In this document: piece by piece, positions 1-11,242 of the stretch | Layout: the number at the start of each line of letters is the position of its first letter | How positions within the stretch are numbered: the first letter of the stretch is position 1 | Assembly (NCBI GenBank): GCA_005797835.1 | Contig: SYKG01000053.1 | Span: forward strand, 1-43,359 | Length of the DNA stretch: 43,359 nt | Source of the DNA: Methylotenera sp. | Lineage (GTDB): Bacteria > Pseudomonadota > Gammaproteobacteria > Burkholderiales > Methylophilaceae | Reading direction: 5' to 3' | The notes under the pieces: generated by a model | The model's database searches: none | Told to the model about the DNA's origin: nothing | Seen by the model: only the letters and a program-made list of their open reading frames with translations | Translations under genes and position numbers: made by a program

Positions 1-36
1 ACAAGTGCGCTGCTCTACCAACTGAGCTAATCCGGC
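1..36 (-). tRNA. tRNA-Thr (anticodon TGT), 5' half only, truncated by window edge
   Basis: Reverse complement reads GCCGGATTAGCTCAGTTGGTAGAGCAGCGCACTTGT: acceptor 5' strand, canonical D-arm TAGCTCAGTTGGTAGAGC, then anticodon stem GCGCA and loop CTTGT. Anticodon TGT is read from the cut edge. Confidence 0.85.
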
Positions 37-86
37 ATTATCAGGACGCGCTACTATACCAATTTATTTAAAATTGAACTAGTTTT

Positions 87-473
87 TTAACTCTTGACTA
101 GGGTTAATTTTGGTTTGTTAGGAAGGGGGTTTGTAACTTTTGAGTCTATTTCTTTATCTTCTTTGGCTTCAAAGAACAATCCCTCACCATTTTCTTTGGC
201 ATAAATCCCCTCAACAGCCAAAATAGGTAAATATAAATTTTCAGGCTTGCCATTAAATCTTGCTGTGAAGGTAATTACTTCATCCCCCATTTGCAAATCT
301 TTAATAGATTCAGGGCTTAAGTTAAGAAGAATTTTTCCGTCTTTAATAAAAGCTTTTGGTGCTAAGGTATTTTGATCTACTTTTATGAGTAAGAGTGGTG
401 TGAATTGTTCAGCAACACACCACTCATAAATAGCCCTTACAAGGTAAGGTTTGGTCGAAGCTGATTTTGCCAT
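87..473 (-). CDS. sspB: ClpXP protease specificity-enhancing factor SspB
   Basis: SspB-like KPYLVRAIYEWCVAEQFTPLLLIKV...ARFNGKPENLYLPILAVEGIYAKENGEGLFF; C-terminal KPKLTLVKS resembles the SspB ClpX-binding tail; next to sspA. Confidence 0.95.
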   Translation of the reverse strand: MAKSASTKPYLVRAIYEWCVAEQFTPLLLIKVDQNTLAPKAFIKDGKILLNLSPESIKDLQMGDEVITFTARFNGKPENLYLPILAVEGIYAKENGEGLFFEAKEDKEIDSKVTNPLPNKPKLTLVKS

Positions 474-483
474 TGATATTAAA

Positions 484-1083
484 TTATTTTCTCATAGCTT
501 TTTCTGATGGAGTCATCGCATCAGCATAAAGTGCTCTTGAAAATAATTTCTCTGCATATTTAAGTAACGGTGCTGCTTGATTTGGAAGCTCAATACCATA
601 ATGCCCCAAACGCCATAATAAAGGAGCAATTGCAACATCTAACATTGAAAATTCATCACTCAATAAATGTTGTTGTTTAGAAAAAATAGGAACAATTAAA
701 AGTAAATTATCACGTACATGTTTTCTTGCAATTTCTTTAGCTGCTTCATCTGATGATTCTAAGGCTGGGATATGAACAAATAATTGTTTTTCAAAATCAC
801 TTAAAAATAAGCGTGCTCGCGCTCTCATGACAGGATCAGCTGGCATCAGCTGAGGATGGGGACAACGCTCATCAATATATTCATTGATAATATTAGCATC
901 TGTTAATATGAGATCTCTCTCAACTAACACTGGAACAGAATTGTGTGGACTTAATATAGCTAAATCTTCTGGTTTATTTGCTAAGTCAACATCAACAACT
1001 TCAAAGTCCATGCCTTTTTCAAATAAAACAATTCTGCAGCGATGGCTAAATGGATCGATCGATCCTGAATATAATTTCATCAT
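484..1083 (-). CDS. sspA: Stringent starvation protein A, GST-fold; likely starts at the second Met (1080)
   Basis: MKLYSGSIDPFSHRCRIVLFEKGMDFEVVDVDL; GST N-domain; adjacent to sspB. Confidence 0.93.
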   Translation of the reverse strand: MMKLYSGSIDPFSHRCRIVLFEKGMDFEVVDVDLANKPEDLAILSPHNSVPVLVERDLILTDANIINEYIDERCPHPQLMPADPVMRARARLFLSDFEKQLFVHIPALESSDEAAKEIARKHVRDNLLLIVPIFSKQQHLLSDEFSMLDVAIAPLLWRLGHYGIELPNQAAPLLKYAEKLFSRALYADAMTPSEKAMRK

Positions 1084-1086
1084 AAA

Positions 1087-1791
1087 TTATTTAATATCTT
1101 TCCAAAATTCTTTCTTAAGTTTCACCGCTAAAAATAACAACACCCCAAGAAATATCAGCACATAATACCCCATATTAAGTCTCTTGATCTTTGAGGGCTC
1201 AGACATATAGGCAAGGTAATTGACGAGATCTCCAACAAAAGTATCATATTCTTTGGCTGTAAGTGAACCTGGTTTGGTAAGCTCTAAGGTCTGACGCTCA
1301 GGATTCAACTTTTGATCACCTTGAAGCTTCCATAAGATATGGGGCATCGCAGTCTTTTCATAAACTGTATTATTCCACCCAGTGGGTCTTGACGGATCAC
1401 GATAGTAACCTCGCAAATAACCATATACCCAATCAGCACCTCTTGCTCTAACCTCAACGGAAAGGTCAGGGGGCATTGCACCAAACCATGCTTTTGCATC
1501 TTTTTGCGTCATAGCAATTTTCATTGGTTCACCAACTTTTTCTGCCGTAAAAAGTAAGTTATCCTTGATCAAATTTTCTGACAATCCAATATCTGTCAAT
1601 CGGTTATACCTCATATAATTTGCGCTGTGGCAATTTAAGCAGTAGTTAATAAAATTACGAGCGCCTCTTTGAAGAGAGGCATGATCATTAAGATCAATAG
1701 GTGCTTTATCTAATTTTATTAACTCATTCGAATGAACTGTAATTGAAAAAATAAAAGTAATTAAAAAAAGTAATTTAATTAGAAATTTCAT
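1087..1791 (-). CDS. petC: Ubiquinol-cytochrome c reductase cytochrome c1
   Basis: Haem motif CLNCH, PPDLSVEVRARGADWVYGYLRGYYRDPSRPTGWNN, C-terminal TM anchor; ATGA overlap with petB. Confidence 0.95.
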   Translation of the reverse strand: MKFLIKLLFLITFIFSITVHSNELIKLDKAPIDLNDHASLQRGARNFINYCLNCHSANYMRYNRLTDIGLSENLIKDNLLFTAEKVGEPMKIAMTQKDAKAWFGAMPPDLSVEVRARGADWVYGYLRGYYRDPSRPTGWNNTVYEKTAMPHILWKLQGDQKLNPERQTLELTKPGSLTAKEYDTFVGDLVNYLAYMSEPSKIKRLNMGYYVLIFLGVLLFLAVKLKKEFWKDIK

Positions 1792-3092
1792 TTATAAACT
1801 ACTCTTGAGGGAACTGGTTTTGTTATATCTTTTCTGCTGTAGTATGGCATTAACACAAAAAACAAAAAATAAGTAACAGTAAAAATCCGAGCAACAACCG
1901 TCGCTTTATCAATTCCACCTATAAAAGGAATTGCATTTGAAAATTGACCCCAAACATTGGAGGGCTCGGTTCCCAAATATCCTAGCGTAAAAAAACTTAC
2001 AACGAATAAGGCAATCCAGCTTTTAAATATATGACCCTTATAACGAATCGATTTAACATTACTTTTATCTAGCCAAGGTAAAAATGCAAATACGAGAACT
2101 GCTAATCCCATAGCAGCTACACCGGGAAATTGCGAATTTAAGATAGGTGGCACAGCCCGGAGTATCGAATAGTAAGGGGTAAAATACCAAACAGGGGCGA
2201 TGTGCGCTGGGGTTTTCAGTGGATCCGCAGGAATAAAATTATTTGCTTCTAAAAAGTATCCACCCATCTCAGGTAGATAAAAAATAATTGATGCGAATAC
2301 AATTAAAAATACAGATAATCCAACAAGATCCTTTACAGTGTAATAAGGATGAAAAGCAATACCATCAAGGGGGATCCCTGTTTTTTTATCGAGATTTTTT
2401 TTAATTTCGATACCATCGGGATTGTTGGAACCAACCTCATGAAGAGCCACGAGATGAAAGAAAACTAAACCAACTAAAGCAAGAGGTAGTGCGATTACAT
2501 GAAAAGCGAAGAATCGATTCAATGTTGCATCTGACACCAAATAATCACCCCTTACCCATTCGGAAAGATCTGGTCCAATAAAAGGTATTGTTGAAAATAA
2601 ATTAATAATAACTTGTGCACCCCAATAGGACATTTGACCCCATGGCAAGAGGTAACCAAAGAAAGCTTCTGCCATAAGGATAAAAAATATTCCAACCCCG
2701 AAGAGAAATAATAATTCTCGAGGTGACTTGTATGACCCATAAATGAGGGCTCTAAACATATGAAGGTAGATCACAATAAAGAACATTGATGCTCCCGTGG
2801 AATGCATGTAACGGATAAGCCAACCATAAGGAACGTCCCGCATGATATATTCCACTGAGGCAAAAGCTAAATCAGCATCTGGCTTGTAATGCATAGTCAA
2901 AAGAAGTCCTGTAATTAATTGCACCACGAGAACTACAAGGGCTAATGCGCCAAAAAGGTACCAAAAATTAAAATTTTTAGGTGCATAATATTTTGTCATA
3001 TGATTGGTGATCAATGATGACAAAGGAAATCTTTCGTCTATCCACGCCACAAATCCACTACTTGGATTTTTATTTTTTAATTCTGCTCTCAT
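1788..3092 (-). CDS. petB: Ubiquinol-cytochrome c reductase cytochrome b
   Basis: GWLIRYMHSTGASMFFIVIYLHMFRALIYGSYKSPRE, FFGYLLPWGQMSYWGAQVI, multiple TM segments; petABC order. Confidence 0.97.
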   Translation of the reverse strand: MRAELKNKNPSSGFVAWIDERFPLSSLITNHMTKYYAPKNFNFWYLFGALALVVLVVQLITGLLLTMHYKPDADLAFASVEYIMRDVPYGWLIRYMHSTGASMFFIVIYLHMFRALIYGSYKSPRELLFLFGVGIFFILMAEAFFGYLLPWGQMSYWGAQVIINLFSTIPFIGPDLSEWVRGDYLVSDATLNRFFAFHVIALPLALVGLVFFHLVALHEVGSNNPDGIEIKKNLDKKTGIPLDGIAFHPYYTVKDLVGLSVFLIVFASIIFYLPEMGGYFLEANNFIPADPLKTPAHIAPVWYFTPYYSILRAVPPILNSQFPGVAAMGLAVLVFAFLPWLDKSNVKSIRYKGHIFKSWIALFVVSFFTLGYLGTEPSNVWGQFSNAIPFIGGIDKATVVARIFTVTYFLFFVLMPYYSRKDITKPVPSRVVYK

Positions 3093-3106
3093 TTTTATAA
3101 GTCCCT

Positions 3107-3706
3107 TTAACCTGTATTATCCTCACCAATGAGGACTGTGTTGTCGTTTATGTATTTGTGTGGCGGAACTACGAGATTAATTGGCGCTGGGGATCCTTTA
3201 AAAACCCGACCAGCCAAATCAAATCTTGAGCCATGGCATGGACAGAAAAAGCCACCACTCCAATTTTCACCCATATCCCCTTTTGTCTGTAATTTTGCAG
3301 TTGGTGAACAGCCCAAATGCGTACAAATACCCACCAAGACTATAAGATTTGGTTTGATTGATCTAGTTGCATTTTTGCAATAATCTGGCTGCTGAGAAAT
3401 GACATCAAGATTCGGATCAGCGAGAGAGGAATCATTTTTTTTGAGGCTGGCTAACATCGCCTCAGAGCGATTGATTATCCATACTGGTTGACCACGCCAT
3501 TCAGCGGTAATCATTGCTTCCGCTTCAATCTTACTGACATCAACTTCAACTGGAGCTCCAGCTGCTTTTGCACGTTCGCTCGGGGTCATACTAGATAAAA
3601 AGGGGACCGCTATTGCTCCTGCACCAATCGCACCAGTCACAGTAGTAGCTGCAATTAAAAAACTTCTTTTCTTTTTATCTATTTTCTCGTCTTGATAATC
3701 TGCCAT
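3107..3706 (-). CDS. petA: Ubiquinol-cytochrome c reductase Rieske iron-sulfur subunit
   Basis: Rieske motifs CTHLGCSPT and CPCHGSRFDLAGRVFKGSPAP; N-terminal KKRSFLIAATTVTGAIGA signal-anchor. Confidence 0.96.
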   Translation of the reverse strand: MADYQDEKIDKKKRSFLIAATTVTGAIGAGAIAVPFLSSMTPSERAKAAGAPVEVDVSKIEAEAMITAEWRGQPVWIINRSEAMLASLKKNDSSLADPNLDVISQQPDYCKNATRSIKPNLIVLVGICTHLGCSPTAKLQTKGDMGENWSGGFFCPCHGSRFDLAGRVFKGSPAPINLVVPPHKYINDNTVLIGEDNTG

Positions 3707-3780
3707 GATTGTGAGTACGTATGCTTTTATGAAATTACATTAATATGATTCAGAGAAATTAAATCTGCGAAAGTTGCAGC

Positions 3781-3809
3781 ATTATACAAAATTTCATTCG
3801 AAATCTAAA
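3781..3809 (-). promoter_or_regulatory. Candidate sigma70 promoter for petABC-sspAB
   Basis: On the minus strand TTTAGA - 17 nt - TATAAT in the 132-bp tatC/petA gap, the only sizeable gap in this part of the run. Confidence 0.45.
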
Positions 3810-3838
3810 TAGCAACCGGAAGGGTAAATGAGAACTTA

Positions 3839-4555
3839 TCAAGCCTTTAAGGAAATTTGTTTTGATACAAACAAGCCCAATTCGTATAAAACCCATAATG
3901 GAATAGCTAGGCAAAATTGTGAGATCACATCAGGTGGGGTCAAAATAGCACCAATAATAAATGCAACAACAATTATATAAGGCCTTGCCTGCTCGAGTGT
4001 TTTCACTTTTACCCATCCTAAAGTCACTAATATAAAAATAATCACAGGCACTTCGAATGCTAATCCAAATGAAATGAGCAAAGATAAAATAAGATCTAGA
4101 TAATTTGAAATATCGATCATCAAAGTTACGTTAGAGGGTGTCATCAGGATAAAAAAATTAAATACAATAGGAAAAATTAAATAATAAGCAAAAGCCATCC
4201 CTATAAAAAATAATATAAACCCACTTGCAAATGACACTAAAACTAATTTTTTTTCTTTTTTATAAAGCCCAGGAGAAATAAAACGCCAAAATTGATAAAA
4301 AACAAAAGGGAGTGAGAGTAAAAAGGAAATGAAAGCTGTAATTTTTATTGGTACTACGAAAGTTGAAGTAAGGCCTGTACTTACCAATTTATTGCCATTA
4401 GTTAATTTATCAATAAGTGGGACCGAAAAAAAGTTATAAATATCTTCTGCATAAAAACTTAGGCATAGAAAAATGAAAATGAAACTAATCGCGCTCCTGA
4501 AAAGAGTATTTTTTAATTCAATGAGTTGCTGAATAAAGGGTTTAAATTGAGTCAC
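3839..4555 (-). CDS. tatC: Sec-independent protein translocase TatC
   Basis: Polytopic protein with FRSAISFIFIFLCLSFY...FYQFWRFISPGLYKKEKK; tatABC context; ATGA overlap with tatB. Confidence 0.96.
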   Translation of the reverse strand: MTQFKPFIQQLIELKNTLFRSAISFIFIFLCLSFYAEDIYNFFSVPLIDKLTNGNKLVSTGLTSTFVVPIKITAFISFLLSLPFVFYQFWRFISPGLYKKEKKLVLVSFASGFILFFIGMAFAYYLIFPIVFNFFILMTPSNVTLMIDISNYLDLILSLLISFGLAFEVPVIIFILVTLGWVKVKTLEQARPYIIVVAFIIGAILTPPDVISQFCLAIPLWVLYELGLFVSKQISLKA

Positions 4556-4776
4556 CGAGATTTAATCGACTTTTTTTTAATTTCTCTCTGAATTTTTTGG
4601 AGCTCTTTAAACTTTTCTTCGCGCTCAATTTCTTCCTTAAGTTTACTTAAATAGTTTTGAGCTCTGCCAGTAATCTTTCCCAAGGCCGAAGCTACTTTCG
4701 GTAACTTTTCTGGGCCAATGACCATAAGTATCACAAAAAAAATTACTATTAGTTCTGAAAAAGAAATATCAAACAT
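4552..4776 (-). CDS. tatB: Sec-independent protein translocase TatB (short, 74 aa)
   Basis: MFDISFSELIVIFFVILMVIGPEKLPKVASALGK, typical TatB N-terminus with GPEKLP. Confidence 0.92.
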   Translation of the reverse strand: MFDISFSELIVIFFVILMVIGPEKLPKVASALGKITGRAQNYLSKLKEEIEREEKFKELQKIQREIKKKSIKSR

Positions 4777-4781
4777 AAAAC

Positions 4782-4979
4782 CTATTTTCCAACTCGATTT
4801 TTAGAAACCCTTCGACGTGATGTTTTAACTTTAGGTATTTTTTCATTTTTGGCTGCATCTTTAAAATTTTTAACGGCAGCGCCTAGATCACTTCCAATAT
4901 TTCTCAATTTTTTTGTACCAAATATTAAAAAAATAATTAATAAAACTATTAACCAGTGCGTGATACTTGAAAATCCCAT
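4782..4979 (-). CDS. tatA: Sec-independent protein translocase TatA
   Basis: [44 protein letters not shown] with the TatA FGTKKLR hinge. Confidence 0.95.
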   Translation of the reverse strand: MGFSSITHWLIVLLIIFLIFGTKKLRNIGSDLGAAVKNFKDAAKNEKIPKVKTSRRRVSKNRVGK

Positions 4980-4992
4980 AACAACTCTCCTA

Positions 4993-5325
4993 TTAAATTT
5001 TTACTAGTTTTGAACTTCCACCGTAAACATGAAAGTGCATATGAAAAACCTCTTGACCCCCCTCAGCTCCAGAATTAATCATTATTCGAAAACCATTTAA
5101 TCCTAACTCCTTTGCTAACTTGGGTGCTAATAAAAGCATATTGGCTATAGTTTCTTTATCAGTCTCGCTGCAAGCTATTAAATTTTCAATATGTTTTTTA
5201 GGGGTAATGAGAAAATGAACTTTATCAATAGGCTTAATATCATGAAAAGCAATTAATTCATCATTCTCAAATATTTTTTTACTAGATATAGTTCCTTCAA
5301 TTATTTCGCAAAAGATACATCTCAT
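4993..5325 (-). CDS. hinT: HIT family purine nucleoside phosphoramidase
   Basis: CIFCEI...; HIT motif HMHFHVYGG; located between hisE and tatA. Confidence 0.92.
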   Translation of the reverse strand: MRCIFCEIIEGTISSKKIFENDELIAFHDIKPIDKVHFLITPKKHIENLIACSETDKETIANMLLLAPKLAKELGLNGFRIMINSGAEGGQEVFHMHFHVYGGSSKLVKI

Positions 5326-5326
5326 A

Positions 5327-5653
5327 TTATTTATTTTTCAGAACTAGATTTTCTTTCTCATCAATACCTGAAATACCTTCTCTTCTGGAGAGTTCATTTA
5401 AAATATCGTCTACACTTAAATTTTTATGTGCCATCAAAACTAGGGTATGAAACCAAAGATCTGCAACTTCGTGGATAAGATCTTTATCATCTCCTTGACG
5501 AGCAGCAATAATTGTTTCAAAAGCTTCTTCATTTACTTTTTTTAAAATAGCTTCTAATCCATCACGATATAAAGAAGCAGTATATGATTTACTTGGGTCA
5601 TCTTTTTTTCTGGCCTCAAGAGTTTCCGTGAGTTTTCTTAAAATAGCATTCAT
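5327..5653 (-). CDS. hisE: Phosphoribosyl-ATP pyrophosphatase
   Basis: DPSKSYTASLYRDGLEAILKKVNEEAFETIIAA...EVADLWFHTLVLM; his operon context. Confidence 0.95.
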   Translation of the reverse strand: MNAILRKLTETLEARKKDDPSKSYTASLYRDGLEAILKKVNEEAFETIIAARQGDDKDLIHEVADLWFHTLVLMAHKNLSVDDILNELSRREGISGIDEKENLVLKNK

Positions 5654-5658
5654 ATTAA

Positions 5659-6045
5659 TTATTTTTTATAAATATCTTTGGGTTCTTTTATGACTTTGTG
5701 ATCAGTGACCCACATTCCTTTATCATCTAATTTTTGGTAGAAACAAGTTTCACGTCCAGTGTGGCAAGCTATAGTTTCAATTTGCTCAACTTTTAACAAG
5801 ATAACGTCGCCATCACAATCAAGTCTTATTTCATGCACATTCTGTATATGTCCTGATTCCTCGCCTTTTTGCCAAATTTTTTTTCTAGATCTTGACCAAT
5901 AAAAAGCTTTTTTATTTCTTATTGTGAGCTCTAATGCCTCTTCATTCACCCATGCAAACATAAGTACTTTATTTGTTTTGTAGTCTTGAGCAATCACTGG
6001 CAAAAGCCCTTCATCATTCCATTTAATAAAATCAATCCAGCTCAT
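5659..6045 (-). CDS. hisI: Phosphoribosyl-AMP cyclohydrolase
   Basis: [30 protein letters not shown]...[20 protein letters not shown]...[12 protein letters not shown]. Confidence 0.97.
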   Translation of the reverse strand: MSWIDFIKWNDEGLLPVIAQDYKTNKVLMFAWVNEEALELTIRNKKAFYWSRSRKKIWQKGEESGHIQNVHEIRLDCDGDVILLKVEQIETIACHTGRETCFYQKLDDKGMWVTDHKVIKEPKDIYKK

Positions 6046-6812
6046 TGTCGAATCTCGATATGATTAGATTTCATAAATGCTTTTGCTTCACTAATTTTAT
6101 ATTCTCCAAAATGAAATATGCTTGCAGCTAAAACTGCATCTGCTCCACCAATTTTAATACCATCTACCAAGTGCTGAAGATCACCAACACCTCCAGATGC
6201 AATAATCGGAACATCTACTTTATCAGATATCGCTTTAATCAATTCGAGATCAAAACCTTTTTTTGTTCCATCTCGATCCATACTTGTAATCAATAATTCG
6301 CCTGCGCCTAATGAGACCATTTTTTCTGCCCATTCAATTGCATTTAATCGAGTAGCATTTCTACCACCATGAGTAAAGACTTGCCAAAAAGATTTACTTC
6401 CCTCTAGAGTTAACTTGGCATCTATTGCAACCACAATGCACTGCGAGCCAAAACGAGATGAAGTTTGATAAATAATATCTGGATTAATAATTGCTGAAGT
6501 ATTGATACTAACTTTGTCAGCACCTGCATTGAGTAAATTTCTTACATCTTCGACAGTTCTAACGCCGCCTCCTACAGTTAGAGGAATGAAAACCTCTTTT
6601 GCAACATTTTCAATGATATGAAGTATTAAACCACGATTATCTGAACTTGCTGTGATATCTAGAAAAGTTAATTCATCAGCACCTTGCTCATTATATTTTT
6701 TTGCAACTTCAACAGGGTCCCCTGCATCCTTTAACTCCAAAAAATTAATGCCTTTAACAACTCTGCCATCAGTCACATCTAGACATGGAATAATTCTTTT
6801 GGCGAGTGACAT
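6042..6812 (-). CDS. hisF: Imidazole glycerol phosphate synthase subunit HisF
   Basis: [46 protein letters not shown]; (beta/alpha)8 HisA/HisF family. Confidence 0.98.
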   Translation of the reverse strand: MSLAKRIIPCLDVTDGRVVKGINFLELKDAGDPVEVAKKYNEQGADELTFLDITASSDNRGLILHIIENVAKEVFIPLTVGGGVRTVEDVRNLLNAGADKVSINTSAIINPDIIYQTSSRFGSQCIVVAIDAKLTLEGSKSFWQVFTHGGRNATRLNAIEWAEKMVSLGAGELLITSMDRDGTKKGFDLELIKAISDKVDVPIIASGGVGDLQHLVDGIKIGGADAVLAASIFHFGEYKISEAKAFMKSNHIEIRQ

Positions 6813-7553
6813 TTATTTGCTAAGCTCATCTGCGAGTGCTTGTGCTAATTTAAAATCAAGCGTTCCCTCGTAAATGGCTCTTCCTGTGATTACACCGCTG
6901 ACACCTGAATATGCTATTGAACATAAATTTTTAATATCATCTAGATTGGTAACTCCACCGCTGGCAATGACTGGAATAGTCAGTGCCTCAGCTAGTTTTT
7001 CAGTAGCCTCAATATTCAATCCACTTAACATGCCATCGCGTCCAATATCTGTATAAATGACAGCTTCAACACCATAACCCTCAAATTTTTTTGCGAGCTC
7101 AATCACATTGTGTCCAGTTAATTTGGTCCATCCATCAATGGCAACCTCCCCTTCCTTTGCATCAAGCCCCACAATAATTTGCCCAGGAAATGCATAACAA
7201 GCCTCATGGAGGAAACCGGGATTTTTGACTGCAGCTGTTCCTATGATGACAAAGTCCACTCCGTTATTAAGATATTTTTCAACTGTATCGAGATTACGAA
7301 TGCCCCCGCCTAATTGAATTGGAATTGCGCCATCAACTTCTTTTACAATAGCTTTTACTGCAGATTCATTAACTGGTTTGCCTGCAAAAGCTCCATTTAA
7401 ATCAACTAAATGTAATCTTCGACCTCCCAAATTCACCCATTGCTTTGCTACCTCTCCAGGATTTTCAGAAAAGATTGTTGATTCTTCCATCAAGCCTTGT
7501 TTGAGTCTAACGCACTTACCATCTTTTAAATCAATTGCTGGAATGATTAACAT
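6813..7553 (-). CDS. hisA: ProFAR isomerase HisA
   Basis: [39 protein letters not shown]; abuts hisF with no intervening base. Confidence 0.98.
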   Translation of the reverse strand: MLIIPAIDLKDGKCVRLKQGLMEESTIFSENPGEVAKQWVNLGGRRLHLVDLNGAFAGKPVNESAVKAIVKEVDGAIPIQLGGGIRNLDTVEKYLNNGVDFVIIGTAAVKNPGFLHEACYAFPGQIIVGLDAKEGEVAIDGWTKLTGHNVIELAKKFEGYGVEAVIYTDIGRDGMLSGLNIEATEKLAEALTIPVIASGGVTNLDDIKNLCSIAYSGVSGVITGRAIYEGTLDFKLAQALADELSK

Positions 7554-7563
7554 AAACCTAAGA

Positions 7564-8196
7564 CTATATCGACCATTGAATAAAGTTTTTTATGAGTTCT
7601 AAACCCGCCAACGAACTTTTTTCAGGATGAAATTGCACTGCAAAAATATTGTCTTTAGCAATGGCACAACAAAATTTTTGCGCATATGATGTTTCAGCTG
7701 ACACAATACTTTTGTCTTGGGATTCTAAATAATAACTATGGACAAAATAAAATCGATCGTTATCACTTATGTTTTGCCATAAAGGATGTTTGTTAGTCTG
7801 TGATACTTCGTTCCACCCCATGTGTGGAATTTTTAACTTATGGCCACTTTCATCTAAACTATTCTGATTATTAAATCTTTTAATGGTCCCACTTAGCAGA
7901 CCAAGACCATCTACATTTCCTTCTTCGCTTTTATCAAATAGCATTTGCAAACCAATACATATTCCTAAAAAAGGCTTTGTTTTTGCAGCATCAATAACAG
8001 AGGATCTTAAATTTCTCTCATCAAGCTCTCGGATACAGTCGGGCATAGCGCCTTGACCAGGGAAAACTACACGATGTGCTTTTTTAATATCGGCAGGATT
8101 ACTTGTAACTTTAATATCAGCTTCGGGCGAGACTTGTTTAAAGGCATTAAATACTGACTTTAAATTTCCCATTCCATAATCAATGATTGCAATCAT
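7564..8196 (-). CDS. hisH: Imidazole glycerol phosphate synthase glutamine amidotransferase subunit HisH
   Basis: [36 protein letters not shown] (class I amidotransferase catalytic motifs). Confidence 0.97.
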   Translation of the reverse strand: MIAIIDYGMGNLKSVFNAFKQVSPEADIKVTSNPADIKKAHRVVFPGQGAMPDCIRELDERNLRSSVIDAAKTKPFLGICIGLQMLFDKSEEGNVDGLGLLSGTIKRFNNQNSLDESGHKLKIPHMGWNEVSQTNKHPLWQNISDNDRFYFVHSYYLESQDKSIVSAETSYAQKFCCAIAKDNIFAVQFHPEKSSLAGLELIKNFIQWSI

Positions 8197-8217
8197 TATT
8201 ATTTTGATGAAGAGGGT

Positions 8218-8808
8218 TTATAGGCTACCTTTGGTTGAGGGAGTTATACCAGAAATTTTCGGATCAATGCATACGGCCATTTTAAGGGCTCTTCCAAAAG
8301 CCTTATATATTGTTTCTGCCTGGTGGTGAGAATTATCACCTTTAAGATTGTCGATATGCATAGTAATATTTGCATGATTTACGAATCCTTGAAAAAATTC
8401 GTGTATTAAATCAACATCAAATTCACCTATAGCAGCCCTTTTAAATTCAACATTAAATTCAAGTCCTGGTCTACCAGAGATATCAAGTACCACTCTAGAT
8501 AATGCCTCGTCAAGAGGAATAATGGCATTCCCATATCTGTTGATACCTTTTTTCTCTCCGATGGCTTTATTAAAAGCCTGGCCGAGAACTATACCAACAT
8601 CCTCAACAGTATGATGCGCATCAATATGAAGATCTCCTTTGGCTGTAACTTCCAAATCGAACATTCCATGACGTGCGACCTGATCCAACATATGATCTAA
8701 GAAACCAATGCCTGTGTTGAGTTTTGCACTCCCCTGACCATCAAGGTTAATACTTACCTCAATTTTAGTTTCATTTGTATTTCTTGAAACAGATGCTGAC
8801 CTTGTCAT
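8218..8808 (-). CDS. hisB: Imidazoleglycerol-phosphate dehydratase (monofunctional)
   Basis: [53 protein letters not shown]. Confidence 0.97.
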   Translation of the reverse strand: MTRSASVSRNTNETKIEVSINLDGQGSAKLNTGIGFLDHMLDQVARHGMFDLEVTAKGDLHIDAHHTVEDVGIVLGQAFNKAIGEKKGINRYGNAIIPLDEALSRVVLDISGRPGLEFNVEFKRAAIGEFDVDLIHEFFQGFVNHANITMHIDNLKGDNSHHQAETIYKAFGRALKMAVCIDPKISGITPSTKGSL

Positions 8809-8872
8809 ATTTTTTTACTTAAGTTAATAAAGATATTTTAACTCATTAAAAATGTAATTAACATCAATTATT

Positions 8873-9937
8873 TCATGTGCTTAGAATGAGCTTTAAAGTT
8901 TCTAGTACCAGATCCATTTCCTTGTCCGAACCAATTGTAAATCGAACATAAGAAGAAATTCGTATCGGATTATCAAAACGTCTTACAACAATTCCATGAT
9001 CTCTTAATTTATTTACAATCATTTTTCCGTCAACAGAAGTATGCTTAGCAAAAACGAAATTAGCGCCAGAAGGGAGAACTGAAAAATTAAGGGTACACAA
9101 TTTTTCTATAAAATTTAATTTCGTATGGATAACTTTTTGACAAGTATTTTTAAAATACAAATCATCTTTAAAAGATTCAATCCCTGCGATTAGCCCTAAT
9201 CGATCTACCGGATAGGAATTAAAGCTATCTTTTACTCTAATTAAAGCTTCAATAAGATCTGGATGGCCTATGGCATAACCGAGCCTTAGTCCTGCCAATG
9301 ACCTTGATTTAGAAAATGAATGTGTAACAAGTAAATTATTATATTTTTCTATCAAACAAATCACAGATTCTGTCCCAAAATCAACATACGCTTCGTCTAC
9401 GATCACGACAGAATCATTATTTTTTTCAAGGAACGCTTCGATGAGTTTCAAGCTTAGAGGAATACCGGTTGGTGCATTAGGATTTGGGAAAATGATACCT
9501 CCATTAGGAATTAAATAATCATTTAATAAAATCTCAAATGAATCACTAAGAGGTATAGTTTTAAAGTCAATATCAAAAAGTTTGCAATATACAGGGTAAA
9601 AACTATAAGTAATATCAGGAAACAAAATGGGCTGGTTATGTTTAAAAAGTGCCTGAAAAGCAATTGCCAAAACTTCATCCGAACCATTTCCTATAAAAAT
9701 ATGATTAGATTTAATTTTAAAATACTTAGCAATAGATTCCTTAAGTTCTTGCGAATTGGGGTCTGGGTAGAGTCTTAAAGTATCATTTGTATATTTTTGA
9801 ACTGCAGCAATAACCTTTGGACCGGGTCCATAAGGATTCTCGTTGGTATTTAACTTAATAAGATTATTACTCTTAGGTTGTTCTCCTGGAGTATATGGGG
9901 TTAAGCCATGAACAACCTTACTCCAAAATTTACTCAT
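8873..9937 (-). CDS. hisC: Histidinol-phosphate aminotransferase
   Basis: [49 protein letters not shown] (PLP Lys motif); 8-nt overlap with hisD. Confidence 0.96.
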   Translation of the reverse strand: MSKFWSKVVHGLTPYTPGEQPKSNNLIKLNTNENPYGPGPKVIAAVQKYTNDTLRLYPDPNSQELKESIAKYFKIKSNHIFIGNGSDEVLAIAFQALFKHNQPILFPDITYSFYPVYCKLFDIDFKTIPLSDSFEILLNDYLIPNGGIIFPNPNAPTGIPLSLKLIEAFLEKNNDSVVIVDEAYVDFGTESVICLIEKYNNLLVTHSFSKSRSLAGLRLGYAIGHPDLIEALIRVKDSFNSYPVDRLGLIAGIESFKDDLYFKNTCQKVIHTKLNFIEKLCTLNFSVLPSGANFVFAKHTSVDGKMIVNKLRDHGIVVRRFDNPIRISSYVRFTIGSDKEMDLVLETLKLILST

Positions 9938-11234
9938 TATCTATACGATATTCTGCAGATTTCGCGTGTGCCTGCAGCCCTTCACCATATGCCAAGATCG
10001 AAGCAATTTTTCCAAGCTTACGAGCGCCCTGATTAGATAATTTTATTAAACTTGAGCGCTTTTGAAAGTCATAAACTCCAAGGGGTGAAGAAAATCTTGC
10101 TGTTCTTGATGTAGGCAACACATGATTTGGTCCAGCACAATAGTCTCCTACGGCTTCACATGTATTTCTTCCCATAAAAATCGCACCTGCATGTTTTATA
10201 CTATTCACCAGCATATCTGGGTCATCTACTGAAAGCTCTAAATGTTCGGGTGAAATAAAGTTTGAAATCTCTGCTGCTTCTTCTAAATTTTTTACTTTAA
10301 TCATTGCACCTCTATTGATTAAAGAATTCTCAATAATTTTTTTTCTTGACATACTTCCAATCAATTTATTAATACTTTCTTGAACTTGATCTAAAAATAT
10401 ATCACTTGGGCTAATCAAAATTGATTGTGCGAGTTCATCATGCTCAGCTTGAGAAAACATATCCATAGCAATCCAATCTGGATTCGATTTTTCATCAGCA
10501 ATAATAAGTATTTCTGAAGGACCTGCCACATTATCAATACCAACTAGGCCAAATACCCTTCTTTTAGCTTCTGCGACATAAGCATTTCCTGGACCAACAA
10601 TCTTATCTACCTGAGGAATAGTTTGAGTGCCGTAAGCAAGAGCGCCTATTGCTTGAGCACCGCCGATTGCAAATACACGATCAACTTTAACAAGAGCTAT
10701 TGCTGCTAAAACTAATTGGTTTCTTTCTCCGTGAGGTGATGGGACCACCATAATAATTTCTTTAACGCCTGCCACTTTTGCTGGAATTGCATTCATTAAT
10801 ACCGAAGATGGATACGCTGCTTTTCCTCCAGGCACATATAAACCTACTCGATCTAATGAAGTCACTTTTTGACCAAGTAAGGTTTGATCATTTTCGATAT
10901 AACTCCAAGAACTCATTAACTGTTTATTGTGATAATCAAAAACTCTATTAGCAGCTTCTTCAAGGGCTTCTCTTGACACTTTTGACAGATTGTTCATAGC
11001 TAAATTTAATTCTTCTTTGGAAATTTCGGCTTCTTCCATGCGAGAAAAATCTACATGATCAAATTTCTTTGTATATTCAATCACGGCTTGATCGCCTCTT
11101 TTTTTTACATCAATTAAGATTTCTGCGACTGTCTTTTCAATTTGAGTATTTCCCTCGGCCTCAAAAAAAATGAGTTGTCTTAACTGATCTTGAAAGCTCT
11201 GGTCTTGCGAATTTAATTTTTTAATTTGAATCAT
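9930..11234 (-). CDS. hisD: Histidinol dehydrogenase
   Basis: [55 protein letters not shown]. Confidence 0.97.
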   Translation of the reverse strand: MIQIKKLNSQDQSFQDQLRQLIFFEAEGNTQIEKTVAEILIDVKKRGDQAVIEYTKKFDHVDFSRMEEAEISKEELNLAMNNLSKVSREALEEAANRVFDYHNKQLMSSWSYIENDQTLLGQKVTSLDRVGLYVPGGKAAYPSSVLMNAIPAKVAGVKEIIMVVPSPHGERNQLVLAAIALVKVDRVFAIGGAQAIGALAYGTQTIPQVDKIVGPGNAYVAEAKRRVFGLVGIDNVAGPSEILIIADEKSNPDWIAMDMFSQAEHDELAQSILISPSDIFLDQVQESINKLIGSMSRKKIIENSLINRGAMIKVKNLEEAAEISNFISPEHLELSVDDPDMLVNSIKHAGAIFMGRNTCEAVGDYCAGPNHVLPTSRTARFSSPLGVYDFQKRSSLIKLSNQGARKLGKIASILAYGEGLQAHAKSAEYRIDNE

Positions 11235-11242
11235 CTCTGCGA

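Noticed and set aside
884-1165. 93-aa plus-strand ORF across sspA/petC
   Set aside because: Antisense to two conserved genes; composition looks like a shadow ORF.
1305-1499. Minus-strand 64-aa ORF inside petC (also 2552-2740, 13868-14071, 18483-18716, 21830-22027)
   Set aside because: Alternative frames nested in well-identified genes; peptide sequences have no coherent domain.
8809-8872. hisB/hisC gap considered as his attenuator or promoter
   Set aside because: No His-rich leader peptide or stable alternative hairpins seen; simply a short AT-rich spacer.
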